A stretch of DNA of 64,000 nucleotides from Paenibacillus piri (lineage in GTDB: Bacteria; Bacillota; Bacilli; Paenibacillales; NBRC-103111), in assembly GCF_004354045.1 (NCBI RefSeq), contig NZ_SMRT01000010.1, forward strand, positions 63,113-127,112. Reading direction: 5' to 3'. The notes under the pieces are model-generated. The model searched no databases and was not told the origin of the DNA. It saw nothing but the letters and a program-made list of their open reading frames with translations. Of the stretch, positions 1-8,034 are shown one piece after another (the first letter of the stretch is position 1; each line of letters opens with the position of its first letter). The translations under genes were made by a program, and so were the position numbers.

Positions 1-1519
1 TCAGCGCTTTGGCCGACTGGGCGTATGCGAATGAAAGATCATGTCCCGATTCCATCGGATCGCTGATTCCGAGCGTCACCGTAAACGGGACATGTTGTCC
101 GAGCCACCCTCTTAGCCGGTCCCCTATAACCAACGAGGATTCAAGCACGTCAGCGGCTTCTTCTCCCGGCACGGTCGAAACAACGGCCGTAAGCTGGTTG
201 GGCTTAATCCATTCCGACCATATGATAACGCCAACATCGATTGACAGCTCCTGCATCACCTTCTGAACCATATATTTGAACAACTCCTGATCCCGCGGGC
301 TGTATTTCTCCTGGAACCCGCGATACTGGTCAATTTCGATCGAAGCAATTACCCCCCGCTCCATTCGGGCAAACACACCGGCGTCGTTTAACTCGTCAGT
401 CAACTGTTCGGTCCATAGCCGATGTCCGAGCACAAGCTCGTAAAACACGTTCCGCTTATGTGTGGCCAAATGTTTATTTTCTTTTTCCCGCTGTTCGTGA
501 ATATCGTGAATGAGTCCAACCAATGTAGCTTCAATAACCGACAGCTCGTCTACCTTCCCGGACGCTCCCGATTCCGCTGTGGTCGGATTCACAACTCCGA
601 TCTTGTTCATTATTGTGGCGATCGGACGGTAATGTTTGCGCGTTACAAATAACATCCAACTGCAGCCCAGAAGCAGCGCGGTCAAGGCGGCTCCCGACCA
701 AACGTAGGACAGTGTCTTCGCTATACGAAGTATGTCTGGCTTGATGCCGCTCGTAATTGTCCAGCCCGTGTAGTCCGACTTCAAACGGAACAGTAGCCCG
801 TCGTTCGACTGATCGTCCACCGTCGGACCTCCGTTGTTGAATAGCTCGGCTCCACTGCGGTCGGTCAGTCTTATATACTGGGGGGACGAGCCGGCAGAAG
901 CTCCAACGATTCGCGGGATCGCATTGATGCTTATATTTACGACAACATAACCCAGTTCTCCCGAATTGGCCGGGTACTCCTTAATCAAGGAGATAACCTC
1001 TTCGGGCTTCTCTGATGAGGCAGCGATTGTTCTTCGCTGCAGCCAGTACGAAAGTGCCGGCTCGTCCACAATGCTCTCCAAAAAACGGTGATCATGAAAT
1101 TGTGCCAGTGTCGTCCGCTCACTTGATGTCATGACTAGACCGTCACTCAGTCTGAACAAGTACACGCTTTCCAATTCTGGAATCGTATTGCGCAATACGC
1201 GAAGCGCTTTGGAAACCTGATATTCGTCCATATATGCGTTTCGGCCTTGAACAGGACGGTAGAACAAATCCATCCAATCACCTACGAACATTTCCTTGAT
1301 CATGAGCTGATCGACAGTCTGGACATACGTGTCTAAAGAGGCAATCAAGTTGTGGCCAACCATCTCTGCCGAATTCCGTGCTTCTCGCTGCGCGAGCTCT
1401 GTCACGAACCATATGAAAGCTAGCAACATTATAACAACGGTAATAAGCAACACCGGTAAATACGAAAGAAACAGCTTGAATGACCACTTGCTCGACAATA
1501 GGTGCCATTTCATCCGCAT
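1..1519 (-). CDS. Membrane AraC-type regulator, C-terminus outside window
   Basis: Reading the minus strand from ATG 1519 gives an uninterrupted frame of about 506 codons that runs off the left edge. It starts MRMKWHLLSSKWSFKLFLSY and has a transmembrane segment (about 18-40), an extracellular Cache-like region (about 45-270), a second membrane segment (about 275-295) and a cytoplasmic part with a degenerate GGDEF-like fold. This is the layout of the long Paenibacillus AraC regulators that sit beside LplABC-type importers. The AraC helix-turn-helix expected at the C-terminus lies beyond position 1, so the family call rests on architecture and context. AAAGGCGG lies 9 nt before ATG 1519; an in-frame ATG at 1528 is too close to it. 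It is divergent from the importer-sulfatase operon at 1803-6615 and probably controls it after sensing an extracellular ligand. Confidence 0.75.
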   Translation of the reverse strand, partial: MRMKWHLLSSKWSFKLFLSYLPVLLITVVIMLLAFIWFVTELAQREARNSAEMVGHNLIASLDTYVQTVDQLMIKEMFVGDWMDLFYRPVQGRNAYMDEYQVSKALRVLRNTIPELESVYLFRLSDGLVMTSSERTTLAQFHDHRFLESIVDEPALSYWLQRRTIAASSEKPEEVISLIKEYPANSGELGYVVVNISINAIPRIVGASAGSSPQYIRLTDRSGAELFNNGGPTVDDQSNDGLLFRLKSDYTGWTITSGIKPDILRIAKTLSYVWSGAALTALLLGCSWMLFVTRKHYRPIATIMNKIGVVNPTTAESGASGKVDELSVIEATLVGLIHDIHEQREKENKHLATHKRNVFYELVLGHRLWTEQLTDELNDAGVFARMERGVIASIEIDQYRGFQEKYSPRDQELFKYMVQKVMQELSIDVGVIIWSEWIKPNQLTAVVSTVPGEEAADVLESSLVIGDRLRGWLGQHVPFTVTLGISDPMESGHDLSFAYAQSAKAL

Positions 1520-1604
1520 AGCCACCATCCGCCTTTACGTTTTTTATTGAAGTGAAAGAATAGCCGTATTATACCACATGCAAAAGCCGTAGCATTTGAT
1601 TTAT

Positions 1605-1709
1605 AAAAACGGTCAATGACGTTAAAAACAGTTAATCGATCGACGCAGTTTTCGAAGCCGCTTTCACGAACCATACCACGAACCATACATTAATGATAAA
1701 AACGGTTAA
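1605..1709. promoter_or_regulatory. Three AAAAACRGTYAA repeats upstream of importer operon
   Basis: Three same-orientation copies of a 12-bp motif lie in the divergent intergenic region: AAAAACGGTCAA (1605-1616), AAAAACAGTTAA (1624-1635) and AAAAACGGTTAA (1698-1709). The first two are 19 bp apart start to start, about two helical turns, which is how AraC-family activators often bind. They are candidate operators for the regulator at 1-1519; this is inference from position and spacing. Confidence 0.45.
1665..1688. repeat. Tandem 12-bp perfect repeat CACGAACCATAC
   Basis: CACGAACCATAC occurs twice head to tail (1665-1676 and 1677-1688) between the second and third AAAAACRGTYAA motif. Either a second binding-site pair or a small duplication; nothing in the sequence decides. 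Confidence 0.5.
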
Positions 1710-1802
1710 CCGCAAAAAATAGTGTGCATTGCCGACAGACAGCCGCCTGACTTATCGTTAATGCATGGCAGTCGCAGGACGCGAAGTAAGGAGGTGATAT
1801 TA

Positions 1803-2747
1803 ATGAAAGCTACTGCAGCGGATTCGTTGAAAAATGCTCCTGCTCCAACTGCCGGAACGAGGCGCTTCCGGCAAAATATACCGCTATTACTTATGTTTGC
1901 TCCCGTTGTCGTCTATTTCGTGATCATTAAATACGCCCCGATGGCAGGATTGCTGATCGCCTTCAAGGACTACTCATTGCGTGAAGGCATCTGGGGCAGC
2001 GAATGGGTCGGCTTAGCAAATTTCCGCTTGCTGTTTGATAATCCGCAGTTACTGAACATTTTGCGGAATACACTGCTGCTGAGCCTGCTCAACATAGTTG
2101 CCGGGTTCCCTGTGCCAATTATTCTTGCTATCCTGCTGAACGAGGTACGCCAAATGCAGTTTCGCAAAGCGGTACAAACGCTTGTCTACTTGCCGCACTT
2201 CTTTTCCTGGATTATCGTGGGCGGCTTTGTCGTGACGATGTTTTCCATGGAGAACGGCATCGTCAATCGGATCGCGCTTGCGCTGTTTGGGGAAACAAAG
2301 GCGTTTCTTTACGAGCCGCAATCATGGATAGCGATTTTTGTCGGCTCGGCTATATGGAAGGAAGCCGGCTTCGGAGCCATCGTATATTTGGCAGCCCTCT
2401 CCTCCATAGACCCGTCCTTATATGAGGCTGCATCGATCGACGGAGCGGGAAAAGCGCGTAAAATTTGGCACGTTACGCTCCCCGGCATTCGGCCGACCAT
2501 TATTCTGATGCTCATTTTGTCCATGGGACGGGTCATGGAGGTCGGCTTCGATCACATCTACGTTTTGCAAAACCAGGTTGTTACCAGCATATCGGAAGTG
2601 ATCAGCACTTACATTTACAAGGTCGGACTTGGCCAAGGCATGTACAGCATCACGACCGCTCTCGGCTTGTTCGAGTCTGTAATCGGCCTTATTCTCGTCT
2701 GGACATCCAATCAGGTTGCCCGTCGTTTCGACCAATCGTTGTGGTAA
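1803..2747 (+). CDS. Carbohydrate ABC transporter permease, LplB-type
   Basis: Inner-membrane permease of 314 residues for a polysaccharide or oligosaccharide ABC importer. ATG 1803 is chosen because AAGGAGGTGAT precedes it; the frame is open further upstream. Six membrane segments are visible, the first over about 29-50 (PLLLMFAPVVVYFVIIKY). The cytoplasmic EAA loop reads YEAASIDGAGKARKIWHVTL, the contact site for the ATPase. First gene of an operon with a second permease (gap 18 nt), a solute-binding lipoprotein and a sulfatase. No ATP-binding subunit is encoded nearby, so a shared MsmX-type ATPase is expected from what is known of this transporter class. Confidence 0.9.
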   Translation: MKATAADSLKNAPAPTAGTRRFRQNIPLLLMFAPVVVYFVIIKYAPMAGLLIAFKDYSLREGIWGSEWVGLANFRLLFDNPQLLNILRNTLLLSLLNIVAGFPVPIILAILLNEVRQMQFRKAVQTLVYLPHFFSWIIVGGFVVTMFSMENGIVNRIALALFGETKAFLYEPQSWIAIFVGSAIWKEAGFGAIVYLAALSSIDPSLYEAASIDGAGKARKIWHVTLPGIRPTIILMLILSMGRVMEVGFDHIYVLQNQVVTSISEVISTYIYKVGLGQGMYSITTALGLFESVIGLILVWTSNQVARRFDQSLW

Positions 2748-2765
2748 ACTTCAAGGAGGTACTAC

Positions 2766-3641
2766 ATGAAGCCAACCAAAGCGGAACGGCTTTTCGCCTT
2801 CTGCAATATCGTTATACTCGCGGCCGCCGCCTTAAGTTGCCTGTTGCCGATCATTCATCTGTTGTCCATATCGTTAAGCTCTTATGACGCCGTCGTCTCC
2901 GGCAAGGTGACACTGTGGCCAGTCGAACTGTCCGCAGCCGCATACTCGAACCTGACTGAAGGGACCGGTATCATGAAGGCATTCGGCAATAGCGTGACGA
3001 TCACTACGGTCGGAGTCGCTTTAAGCATGCTGTTTACCGTTATGGCCGCCTATCCATTGTCCCGGTCGTATTTTTATGCGCGTCGCCCCTTTACGCTGTT
3101 CATCGTCTTTACGATGCTGTTCGGCGGCGGGATGATACCGACTTATTTGATCATTAAATCGCTTGGGCTTGTGAACACATTTGGCGCGATTTGGGCGCTA
3201 CAACTGATCAGTCCTTTCAATATGCTGATTATGAAAACGTTTTTCGAGCATATTCCCGAGGAGCTTATAGATGCCGCCAGAATAGACGGATGCGGGGAAA
3301 CGGGCCTGATCGGCCGCATCGTACTACCGCTCTCCCTGCCTGTGGTCGCCACACTCGGTTTGTTCTACGCGGTCGGTTACTGGAATGCTTTCATGTCCGT
3401 CTTGATTTATATGAACGACACGGGAAAATACAATCTAATGGTGCTCGTTCAAAAAATGATCCAGAGCAACACACTGCTGAACGACATACATGCCGATATG
3501 TCGGGAGAATCCGAACCGCTACTGCCCGAAATGGTCAAAGCAGCAGGATTGATGGTACTGATCGTGCCAATGCTGGCCGTCTATCCGTTTATTCAGAAAT
3601 ATTTTGTTAAGGGCGTTATGGTCGGAGCAATCAAAGGTTAA
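2766..3641 (+). CDS. Carbohydrate ABC transporter permease, LplC/YtcP-type
   Basis: Second permease of the importer, 291 residues. AAGGAGG lies a few bases before ATG 2766. Six hydrophobic segments are present; the EAA loop reads LIDAARIDGCGETGLIGRIV, and the C-terminus FVKGVMVGAIKG is typical of the LplC/YtcP group. It should pair with the 1803-2747 product to form the channel. The lipoprotein gene follows after 25 nt with its own ribosome binding site, so the three transport genes are most likely co-transcribed. Confidence 0.9.
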   Translation: MKPTKAERLFAFCNIVILAAAALSCLLPIIHLLSISLSSYDAVVSGKVTLWPVELSAAAYSNLTEGTGIMKAFGNSVTITTVGVALSMLFTVMAAYPLSRSYFYARRPFTLFIVFTMLFGGGMIPTYLIIKSLGLVNTFGAIWALQLISPFNMLIMKTFFEHIPEELIDAARIDGCGETGLIGRIVLPLSLPVVATLGLFYAVGYWNAFMSVLIYMNDTGKYNLMVLVQKMIQSNTLLNDIHADMSGESEPLLPEMVKAAGLMVLIVPMLAVYPFIQKYFVKGVMVGAIKG

Positions 3642-3666
3642 TCTTACAATCAAAAGGAGTCACGCC

Positions 3667-5298
3667 ATGAGTATGTTTGCTAATCAGATGATGGTAAAGT
3701 CCGGCGCTGCCGTGTTGGCTGCAGCGGTACTGCTGGCAGGCTGCACCCAAAATAGCGGGCCGCAGCCCAAGAAGAACACTTCGGAAACAAAGCCGAAAAT
3801 TAAAGTGGCACTTTACGACAGCAATAAAGTCCCCCAAGAGGAAGGGACGCTGGAGAACAATCGGTGGACCAAGTGGATCAACGAAAACGGGCCGGTTGAG
3901 GTGGAATTCGTGCCGATTCCGCGCGGTGCCACTGAAGCTTTGCAGAAATACAACATTTTATTCGCATCGAATAGCGCCCCGGACATTATTATGGCCATTG
4001 ATGCTCCCGTTCGCAACAATCTTTATTCGCAGAAGCTGCTGCTGCCTCTTGACGAGTTGATTAATAAATCGAGTACGACGTACAAACAGTTTCTGGACAA
4101 TAATCCGGAGTTCCGCAAAGTCGCTGTCAAAGATGACGGCAAAATGTACGATATTGGCATTACGAGAAGCTACTACCCGAACCACGTGCTTATGATTCGG
4201 ACAGATTGGCTCAAGAAGCTGAATCTGTCCGTGCCGAAAACGACCGGCGAGCTGTTAGAGGTTGCCCGTGCCTTTGCCAAGCAAGACCCTGACGGGAACG
4301 GCAAGGCGGATACGTACGGCATGGCGCTTAGCGGAGCATCCGATTCGGTGTTAAAGAACATGTTCGGCGATACGCAATGGCTGCTGACCAACGACACGAT
4401 CACATTAAACTTGGAGCGTTCGAAGGCGTTTGTGCAGTTCAAAAAAAGCTTGTTTGACGAAGGAATTGTCGATAAAGATTTCCTGACTGACAAAGACGGC
4501 AAAAAGTCATTGCAGGATTGGGTTAACGGCAAAATCGGCATTTATGGCGACACCTACACCGCGGGCGGATTCAATAATTATCAGGTGCTCAAGAAAAACA
4601 TTCCAAATGCCGAGGTATCGATCATCCAGTTGCCGGTGAGCCCGTTTGGACAGTTCAGTCCGTTGCTTCACAACCCGCTGTTCCCGACAGCCAGTGTAAA
4701 CGCCAATACGAAGCAACCGGAGGCCGTCATGAAATATATCGATTTCATGGCCAAGCCGGAAACGCAATATATGCTTAACTTTGGTATCGAAGGGGTTCAT
4801 CATACGAAGAGTGACGCTTCCGGATGTCCGAAGCCGGTCAGCACGGAGAAGAACAAACAGGAGCTAGACTGGAATCGCTACTACAATCTGCTATCCATTT
4901 CTTCCGACAAATGTTTGCAAATTTACAAATACAGCCTTGACCCCGCAGACCCAATCCAGAATGACTACATTCGGCTTGGGGAGGAAGCCGAAGCCGCATA
5001 CATTACGGCTGAAAGACAAGTTCCATCTTTTACTCATATCAACTTAATGCCCAGCCTGCCAAAAGAAATCGGTCTAATCCATACGAATGCGATGACACCG
5101 ATTAGCGATTTGTGGGTAAAAGCAATCGTTAGCGGCAGAGCTTATACAGTTGACCAGGCTTATCAGGAAGCGATGGATACGTGGAACAAAGCCGGCGGCG
5201 CGAAGGTGGAGCAGTGGTACAAAGACTGGTACAAGGAAAACAAAAGCAAGATCATTCCTACAGCCGATCTATTAAAATATGCGCCCAAAACAAAATGA
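3667..5298 (+). CDS. Extracellular solute-binding lipoprotein, LplA-type
   Basis: A 543-residue binding protein. ATG 3667 follows AAGGAG by 8 nt; it gives a lipoprotein signal with lipobox LLAGC and acylated Cys26. The frame is open further upstream inside the preceding permease gene, but no earlier start makes a sensible signal peptide. The length and the two-lobed SBP_bac_1-like sequence match the large LplA/YtcQ-type binding proteins, which deliver oligosaccharides to permeases of the kind encoded just upstream. A calcium-binding-like stretch DPDGNGKADTYG lies near residue 210, common in this group. With a sulfatase downstream, the ligand is plausibly a sulfated glycan fragment, but the sequence does not name the sugar. 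Confidence 0.88.
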   Translation: MSMFANQMMVKSGAAVLAAAVLLAGCTQNSGPQPKKNTSETKPKIKVALYDSNKVPQEEGTLENNRWTKWINENGPVEVEFVPIPRGATEALQKYNILFASNSAPDIIMAIDAPVRNNLYSQKLLLPLDELINKSSTTYKQFLDNNPEFRKVAVKDDGKMYDIGITRSYYPNHVLMIRTDWLKKLNLSVPKTTGELLEVARAFAKQDPDGNGKADTYGMALSGASDSVLKNMFGDTQWLLTNDTITLNLERSKAFVQFKKSLFDEGIVDKDFLTDKDGKKSLQDWVNGKIGIYGDTYTAGGFNNYQVLKKNIPNAEVSIIQLPVSPFGQFSPLLHNPLFPTASVNANTKQPEAVMKYIDFMAKPETQYMLNFGIEGVHHTKSDASGCPKPVSTEKNKQELDWNRYYNLLSISSDKCLQIYKYSLDPADPIQNDYIRLGEEAEAAYITAERQVPSFTHINLMPSLPKEIGLIHTNAMTPISDLWVKAIVSGRAYTVDQAYQEAMDTWNKAGGAKVEQWYKDWYKENKSKIIPTADLLKYAPKTK

Positions 5299-5319
5299 TA
5301 CTCAAGGACGTGACCTCGG

Positions 5320-6615
5320 ATGAACATTATATACATGCATTCCCACGATACAGGCCGATATATTCAGCCTTACGGCTATCAAGTTCCGACGCCGAACCTG
5401 ATGCGGCTGGCACGGGAAAGCATCCTGTTCCGTCATGCCTACTGCGCCGCTCCGACTTGCTCCCCCAGCCGGGCTGCTCTGCTCACCGGTATGTCCCCGC
5501 ACAGTTGTGGCATGCTCGGGCTGACGCACCGCGGCTTTGTTCTGCACGACTATGACCGCCATCTGTCAGCGTACTTAAGGTCGCAAGGCTTCGAAACTGT
5601 GTTGTGTGGTGTCCAGCACGAAGCGCCACAGATCAAGATGCTCGGTTATGAACGCGTGCTTGCCGATTCGTCCGACCATTCCGGTGATTTGGCCAGAGCC
5701 GGCTTGGCCGCGCAATATATCAAATCGCGCGATACATCCAGGCCGCTGTTTCTTGCATTCGGCATGTTTCATACGCACAGACCGTTTCTTCCTGCTACGC
5801 CTGATACCGATCCGGATTTCCTGCAGCCGCCCGCACCACTTGCAGACATCGGGACAAATCGAGAGGATATGGCCGGCTATGTCACCTCCGCTTCAGTTAT
5901 GGACGACTGTGTAGGCGTAATCCTGGACGCGCTAGCGGAAGCGGGGATGCAGCACAATACGCTAGTTGTTTACACGACCGACCACGGACCTGCGTTTCCG
6001 GGCATGAAGTGCACTCTGTACGATGCGGGCATTGGCGTATCGCTTATGATGCACTATCCCGAGGGACAGTTTCGCCGCGGTGCAACTGATGCGCTCGTTT
6101 CACAGCTAGACCTGTTCCCGACCGTCTGCGATCTGCTGCGTTTACCGAAACCCGATTGGCTGCAAGGAGAGTCTCTGTTGCCCCTGCTGTCCGGCGAGGC
6201 GGACAGCGTCCGGGACTGCATCTTTGCAGAAGTAAATTTCCACGCCTCCTACGAACCTATGCGGTGCATCCGGACCGACAGGTACAAATATATACGGCGA
6301 TTCGACTCCTACGATGGTTATTTGCTGGCCAATATGGATGACGGACCTGCAAAAGCATTTTTGGCCGGACATGGCGCATTCGAACAGAGCCGCGAAAGTG
6401 AGCTGCTGTTCGACTTGTATGTCGACCCTCACGAACAAAACAATTTGGCCTTTACTCCGGAGCAGCGTGATCGGGTAGAACAGCTAAGCGGTCGGCTCCG
6501 ACAGTGGATGGAATCGACGAGCGATCCGCTGCTGACAGGGCCTCTGGAGAAGCCGGCCGATGCCCGAATCAATAAACGAACCAGTTTATCGCCTTCGGAT
6601 AGTGACTACGAATAA
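5320..6615 (+). CDS. Sulfatase, formylglycine-dependent, no signal peptide
   Basis: Type I sulfatase of 431 residues. The signature C-x-P-S-R appears as CSPSRAALLTG with Cys47 as the residue expected to be converted to formylglycine. Other family landmarks are the N-terminal metal site HDTGRYIQPYG, YTTDHGPAFPG with its DH pair, and LFDLYVDPHEQNNLA near the C-terminus, where sulfatases usually read LYDL..DP.E..NL. The protein begins directly with the catalytic domain and has no signal peptide, so it should act in the cytosol on substrate brought in by the importer encoded upstream (gap 21 nt, same operon). The sequence is closest in feel to sulfamidase-like enzymes, but the substrate cannot be deduced. 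An anaerobic or FGE-type maturase must be encoded elsewhere. Confidence 0.9.
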   Translation: MNIIYMHSHDTGRYIQPYGYQVPTPNLMRLARESILFRHAYCAAPTCSPSRAALLTGMSPHSCGMLGLTHRGFVLHDYDRHLSAYLRSQGFETVLCGVQHEAPQIKMLGYERVLADSSDHSGDLARAGLAAQYIKSRDTSRPLFLAFGMFHTHRPFLPATPDTDPDFLQPPAPLADIGTNREDMAGYVTSASVMDDCVGVILDALAEAGMQHNTLVVYTTDHGPAFPGMKCTLYDAGIGVSLMMHYPEGQFRRGATDALVSQLDLFPTVCDLLRLPKPDWLQGESLLPLLSGEADSVRDCIFAEVNFHASYEPMRCIRTDRYKYIRRFDSYDGYLLANMDDGPAKAFLAGHGAFEQSRESELLFDLYVDPHEQNNLAFTPEQRDRVEQLSGRLRQWMESTSDPLLTGPLEKPADARINKRTSLSPSDSDYE

Positions 6616-6631
6616 AAAGCAACAATCCGCA

Positions 6632-6665
6632 ACGTGCAGCCGTACTTGTCCGCAAGGCTGCACGT
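6632..6665 (+). terminator. Hairpin after sulfatase operon, no U-tract
   Basis: ACGTGCAGCC (6632-6641) is perfectly complementary to GGCTGCACGT (6656-6665) with a 14-nt loop. It lies 17 nt after the sulfatase stop codon. No T-run follows, so it is either an mRNA-stabilising hairpin or a weak terminator. Confidence 0.45.
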
Positions 6666-6716
6666 CGTGGTGCAACAGCAGAGGAGAAGTAAACGGTTGA
6701 GAAGCTGAATAAAGCA

Positions 6717-6986
6717 ATGAAAGAAACACATGACAAACGGTTGTATGAACGTTATTTAGCTGTACGATTGCACTTGGAGGGGCGCAGCTTTGCTGAAATT
6801 AGTCGTTTTCTTGGTCTTGTTCGCCAAACCATCAGCAGCTACTGGCGTTGCTATCAAGAAAAAGGGTTAGCCGTCCTTCCCATGAAGCATTCGCCTGGAA
6901 ACACGCCAAGACTGAACGAAGAGCAGCACGAACAATTGGCTGAATAGCTGATCCATAAACGGCCTGCGGATGTCGGCTTTGAGGCG
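6717..6986 (+). pseudogene. IS630-family transposase N-terminal remnant
   Basis: The frame from 6717 encodes MKETHDKRLYERYLAVRLHL followed by a helix-turn-helix region (FAEISRFLGLVRQTISSYWR), characteristic of the DNA-binding half of IS630-type transposases. After QHEQLAE there is an in-frame TAG (6945-6947), and the same frame then continues LIHKRPADVGFEAR, which is the next conserved block of these proteins. Similarity ends around 6986. The DDE catalytic half is missing. In-frame sense codons EKLNKA upstream of 6717 suggest the original start lay a little earlier. Confidence 0.7.
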
Positions 6987-7061
6987 CGTGAAAAAAACTC
7001 CTACCATTGTATTTTTAACTTGAGAAATGTTTTGTTCAACAACTTCAAGTAACTCGTCCAT
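6867..7061 (-). CDS. Small ORF running into IS630 remnant
   Basis: ATG 7061 is preceded by AGAGGAG with 6 nt spacing, a strong ribosome binding site. The first ~24 codons (MDELLEVVEQNISQVKNTMV...) look like a genuine protein start; the remaining ~40 codons are simply the antisense of the IS630 remnant. The natural reading is a gene whose 3' part was replaced by the insertion. I do not recognise the family. It lies just downstream of the sigma-K fragment on the same strand, with a hairpin in between. Confidence 0.35.
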   Translation of the reverse strand: MDELLEVVEQNISQVKNTMVGVFFTRLKADIRRPFMDQLFSQLFVLLFVQSWRVSRRMLHGKDG

Positions 7062-7086
7062 TTTTATCTCCTCTTTGACAAAGAAC

Positions 7087-7113
7087 ATGCAGCCTACTCT
7101 TAGCAGGCTGCAT
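7087..7113 (-). terminator. Hairpin terminator after sigma-K fragment
   Basis: ATGCAGCCT (7087-7095) pairs perfectly with AGGCTGCAT (7105-7113), 9-bp stem and 9-nt loop, 14 nt past the stop of the minus-strand sigma-K fragment. On the minus strand the stem is followed by GTTCTTTGTC, a weak U-rich tail. Confidence 0.55.
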
Positions 7114-7127
7114 AACCTATAGTATTC

Positions 7128-7355
7128 TTATCGCTTCACCTTATAAAACTCCTGATACAGCTTCATCAGCGCCCTCTTCTCAATCCGCGAGACGTACGAA
7201 CGGCTGATGCCCAGCTCCTTTGCGAATTCCCGCTGCGTCCGCTCCTCGCCTCTAGCTTCGAGCCCGAACCGGCCAGCGACAACTTCTTTCTCCCGGTCAT
7301 CCAATCTATCTAAATTTCTGTAAATTTTACTTTTCTCAATTTTCAATTGGATCAC
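7128..7355 (-). pseudogene. Sigma-K-like factor fragment, region 4 only
   Basis: The translation from about codon 5 reads KIEKSKIYRNLDRLDDREKE, then RTQREFAKELGISRSYVSRI and EKRALMKLYQEFYKVKR to the stop. This is the region-4 helix-turn-helix that contacts the -35 element, and SYVSRIEKRALMKL with a C-terminal EFY is the sigma-K form; sigma-E would read differently. Regions 1-3 are absent. Upstream the same frame runs straight into ISL3 transposase sequence (see 7359-7575), so the GTG at 7355 is not an ancestral start. In Bacillus subtilis the equivalent C-terminal half, SpoIIIC, is a separate gene until the skin element excises. Here the junction is an insertion sequence, so a decayed duplicate or a disrupted sigK is more likely. 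Confidence 0.7.
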
Positions 7356-7358
7356 CTT

Positions 7359-7575
7359 AGTTTCGAAATCCAGAAGATGCCTGACGATACGTGGATGATT
7401 TGTTCCTTTGCGTATGATCCATTCATCGTTTTGACAAAGTGGACAGCCTTGCTTTGTGGGCTACTGGAGTAGCCTCGATATGAATTTCATTTGCGCCAAC
7501 CGACAGAATCTGTTGGATTTGAAGCTCTGGTAAGTTGAGCATTTCCTTGATATACGGGTTCTGCATCTGTTTCAT
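7359..7575 (-). pseudogene. ISL3-family transposase N-terminal remnant, frameshifted
   Basis: From ATG 7575 the minus strand reads MKQMQNPYIKEMLNLPELQI and then, after a one-base shift near 7450, QGCPLCQNDEWIIRKG and HPRIVRHLLDFETKV. A CPxC zinc ribbon followed by the RHL block is the N-terminal DNA-binding region of ISL3 transposases. The coding sequence ends at about 7359, exactly where the in-frame sigma-K fragment begins. The catalytic domain is absent. Confidence 0.6.
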
Positions 7576-7581
7576 CCTTTT

Positions 7582-7899
7582 AGTTGTTGGGTAGGATTTT
7601 CAACAATACAGGATGTGCGGATGTTTTTCCATTTTTGACCTTGCTTTAGATCGTCAGGCACTAGTTTTGGTTTTGAGCCGGAAATGATATTAAACTTATT
7701 GCTCGCCTAGCAAAGTTATGTTTCTTTGTATGCAGTGCATCGTATCTATAAAACGTTCCGAAATTTACTGTTTATTTTTAGATCAGCTTAGGCGAACCTC
7801 CTCTATCCGGCAATTAGGCATCTGCACAATCAATTAGTTATTCACCTACGTATCATGAAATACGCTTTAATTTAATTTGGTGAGTATCTACTTGAAGGA
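7582..7899. other. Gene-free stretch beyond ISL3 remnant
   Basis: No ORF, strong hairpin or recognisable promoter was found here. The part near 7590-7650 may contain the outer end of the ISL3 copy, but no matching inverted repeat is visible to define it. The last ~100 bases must carry the promoter for the small ORFs at 7910 and 8035; I could not place it convincingly. Confidence 0.4.
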
Positions 7900-7909
7900 G
7901 TGGAATCAA

Positions 7910-7978
7910 ATGACATTTTTGCCATCCCCACCGCCGCCTCATCCCCCTGCTTATCCATCATTCCAATATCAGCTATAA
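7910..7978 (+). CDS. Proline-rich 22-residue microprotein
   Basis: AAGGAG is followed after 10 nt by ATG 7910 and a 22-codon frame ending TAA at 7978. It encodes MTFLPSPPPPHPPAYPSF and four further residues (QYQL); 9 of 22 residues are proline. The ribosome binding site and compositional bias argue for translation; the size is below usual gene-calling limits. It precedes the 143-residue protein by 56 nt. Function unknown; small proline-rich peptides occur among spore-coat and surface proteins, which is only a suggestion. Confidence 0.4.
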   Translation: MTFLPSPPPPHPPAYPSFQYQL

Positions 7979-8034
7979 AGCTTATCAAGTCTCATTTGTG
8001 TTTCTCATATTTTAAATATAAGGAGAAGATCAAC

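Noticed and set aside
1329..1550. Plus-strand frame over the AraC-type regulator gene
   Set aside because: It lies opposite the membrane and Cache region of a continuous minus-strand gene and has no ribosome binding site.
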